In this document: one piece after another, positions 5,453 through 5,954 of the stretch | Layout: each line of letters starts with the position of its first letter | Position numbering within the stretch: the first letter of the stretch is position 1 | From: Pseudomonadota bacterium | GTDB lineage: Bacteria; Pseudomonadota; Gammaproteobacteria; Burkholderiales; Burkholderiaceae_C | Assembly (NCBI GenBank): GCA_030918015.1 | Contig: JAUPTP010000161.1 | Span: 1 to 5,954, forward strand | Reading direction: 5' to 3' | Length of the DNA stretch: 5,954 nucleotides | Made by a program: the position numbers and the translations under genes | The notes under the pieces: model-generated | Databases searched by the model: none | The model's input: only the letters and a program-made list of their open reading frames with translations | What the model was told of the DNA's origin: nothing

Positions 5453-5464
5453 CGGACGCGTCCG
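5453..5464. repeat. Perfect 12-bp palindrome between folB and ttcA
   Basis: CGGACGCGTCCG equals its own reverse complement, with a central CG at 5458-5459; the next base pair outward does not match. It lies in the 53-bp gap before ttcA and overlaps the -35 position relative to the GACAAT element at 5481-5486. It could be a protein-binding site, a short RNA stem or chance, since a few such palindromes are expected in 6 kb of this composition. Confidence 0.3.
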
Positions 5465-5480
5465 GCCGCACGGCTTGACC

Positions 5481-5486
5481 GACAAT
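5481..5486 (+). promoter_or_regulatory. Candidate -10 element for ttcA
   Basis: GACAAT matches TATAAT at four positions and ends 10 bases before the ttcA ATG. A transcript from it would have a leader of only about 4 bases. No Shine-Dalgarno sequence is seen in TTCCGCCCATC before the ATG, which fits leaderless or near-leaderless translation. A TTGACC directly upstream (5475-5480) is too close to act as its -35. Confidence 0.35.
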
Positions 5487-5496
5487 TCCGCCCATC

Positions 5497-5954
5497 ATGC
5501 AGACCTCCGAACCCACCTCCGTCCCGACCTCGGCCGCGCCGCCCACCGAGGCCGAGCGCCGCGCCGCCCACGAGATCAACAAGCTGTCCAAGCGCCTGCA
5601 CCGCCAGGTCGGCCAGGCGATCACCGACTACAACATGATCGAGGAAGGCGACCGCGTGATGGTCTGCCTCTCGGGCGGCAAGGACAGCTACTCGCTGCTC
5701 GACATCCTGCTGAACCTGCAGCAGCGCGCGCCGATCAGCTTCTCGATCGTCGCGGTCAACCTCGACCAGAAGCAGCCGGGCTTCCCGGCCGACGTGCTGC
5801 CGGCCTATCTCAAGAGCCGCGGCGTCGACTTCCACATCGAGAACCAGGACACCTACTCGGTGGTCAAGCGCGTGATCCCCGAGGGCGACACGATGTGCAG
5901 CCTGTGCTCGCGGCTGCGCCGCGGCATCCTGTACCGGGTCGCCGGCGAGCTGGG
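5497..5954 (+). CDS. ttcA: tRNA 2-thiocytidine(32) synthetase TtcA, N-terminal part
   Basis: TtcA is an ATP- and iron-sulfur-dependent enzyme that thiolates C32 in the anticodon loop of certain tRNAs. The first 152 residues are in the window and the frame is open to the end, so the 3' part is missing. The ATP pyrophosphatase PP-loop SGGKDS is at residues 59-64, after a typical VMVCL strand. The N-terminal core begins with [18 protein letters not shown] (25-42) and continues with [27 protein letters not shown] (82-97) is characteristic. [14 protein letters not shown] (133-146) supplies C134 and C137, two of the three cluster cysteines; the third would lie beyond the window. About 24 residues rich in Thr, Ser, Pro and Ala precede the conserved core and may be a disordered tail. 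It lies 53 bp after folB on the same strand. Confidence 0.95.
   Translation, partial: MQTSEPTSVPTSAAPPTEAERRAAHEINKLSKRLHRQVGQAITDYNMIEEGDRVMVCLSGGKDSYSLLDILLNLQQRAPISFSIVAVNLDQKQPGFPADVLPAYLKSRGVDFHIENQDTYSVVKRVIPEGDTMCSLCSRLRRGILYRVAGEL

Noticed and set aside
5443..5478. Eleven-residue frame starting at TGATG on the folB stop
   Set aside because: The TGATG overlap suggests coupling, but the peptide (MCVADASGRTA) is too short to recognise and there is no other support.
5042..5485. Upstream extension of the methyltransferase frame by 148 codons
   Set aside because: It is antisense to folB, low in complexity and has no homology to the family. The N-terminus from the GTG at 5041 matches the family.

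Overview
The window is GC-rich (roughly 70% by eye) and carries dense, short-spaced genes on both strands. The gene content (cca, a MidA/NDUFAF7-type methyltransferase, folB, ttcA) and the codon use suggest a betaproteobacterium of the Burkholderiales, possibly near the Leptothrix/Rubrivivax/Ideonella group. That placement is from memory of gene neighbourhoods, not from a search.

Layout. (1) 2-358 (+): the 3' end of cca, the tRNA CCA-adding enzyme. (2) 384-1550 (-): a 388-residue phytanoyl-CoA dioxygenase (PhyH) family Fe(II)/2-oxoglutarate oxygenase, convergent with cca. (3) 1551-1731: a 181-bp divergent promoter region with a perfect 12-bp palindrome just upstream of the PhyH ribosome binding site. 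(4) 1732-2763 (+): a LacI-family regulator whose operator may be that palindrome. (5) 2855-3697 (+): an aldo/keto reductase with an intact catalytic tetrad, after a hairpin. (6) 3716-3907 and 3923-5041 (-): a two-gene unit of a SAM-dependent methyltransferase (MidA/NDUFAF7 family) followed by a tiny DUF2905 membrane protein. (7) 5072-5443 (+): folB, dihydroneopterin aldolase, divergent from the methyltransferase across only 30 bp. (8) 5497-5954 (+): the 5' part of ttcA, the tRNA C32 thiolase, which runs off the window.

How it fits together. Two blocks are housekeeping: tRNA maturation and modification (cca, ttcA), and folate synthesis plus probable complex I assembly (folB, methyltransferase). 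Between them sits what looks like an accessory catabolic or redox module: LacI regulator, PhyH oxygenase and aldo/keto reductase. The natural hypothesis is that the LacI protein senses a small sugar- or polyol-like ligand and controls the oxygenase, and perhaps the reductase. The substrates cannot be read from the sequence.

No tRNA, rRNA, CRISPR array, insertion sequence, phage gene or long repeat was seen. I found no strong case for a wholly new system. The most checkable points are the candidate LacI operator, the unusual LacI hinge, the apparently leaderless methyltransferase and ttcA messages, and the altered lysine loop of FolB.
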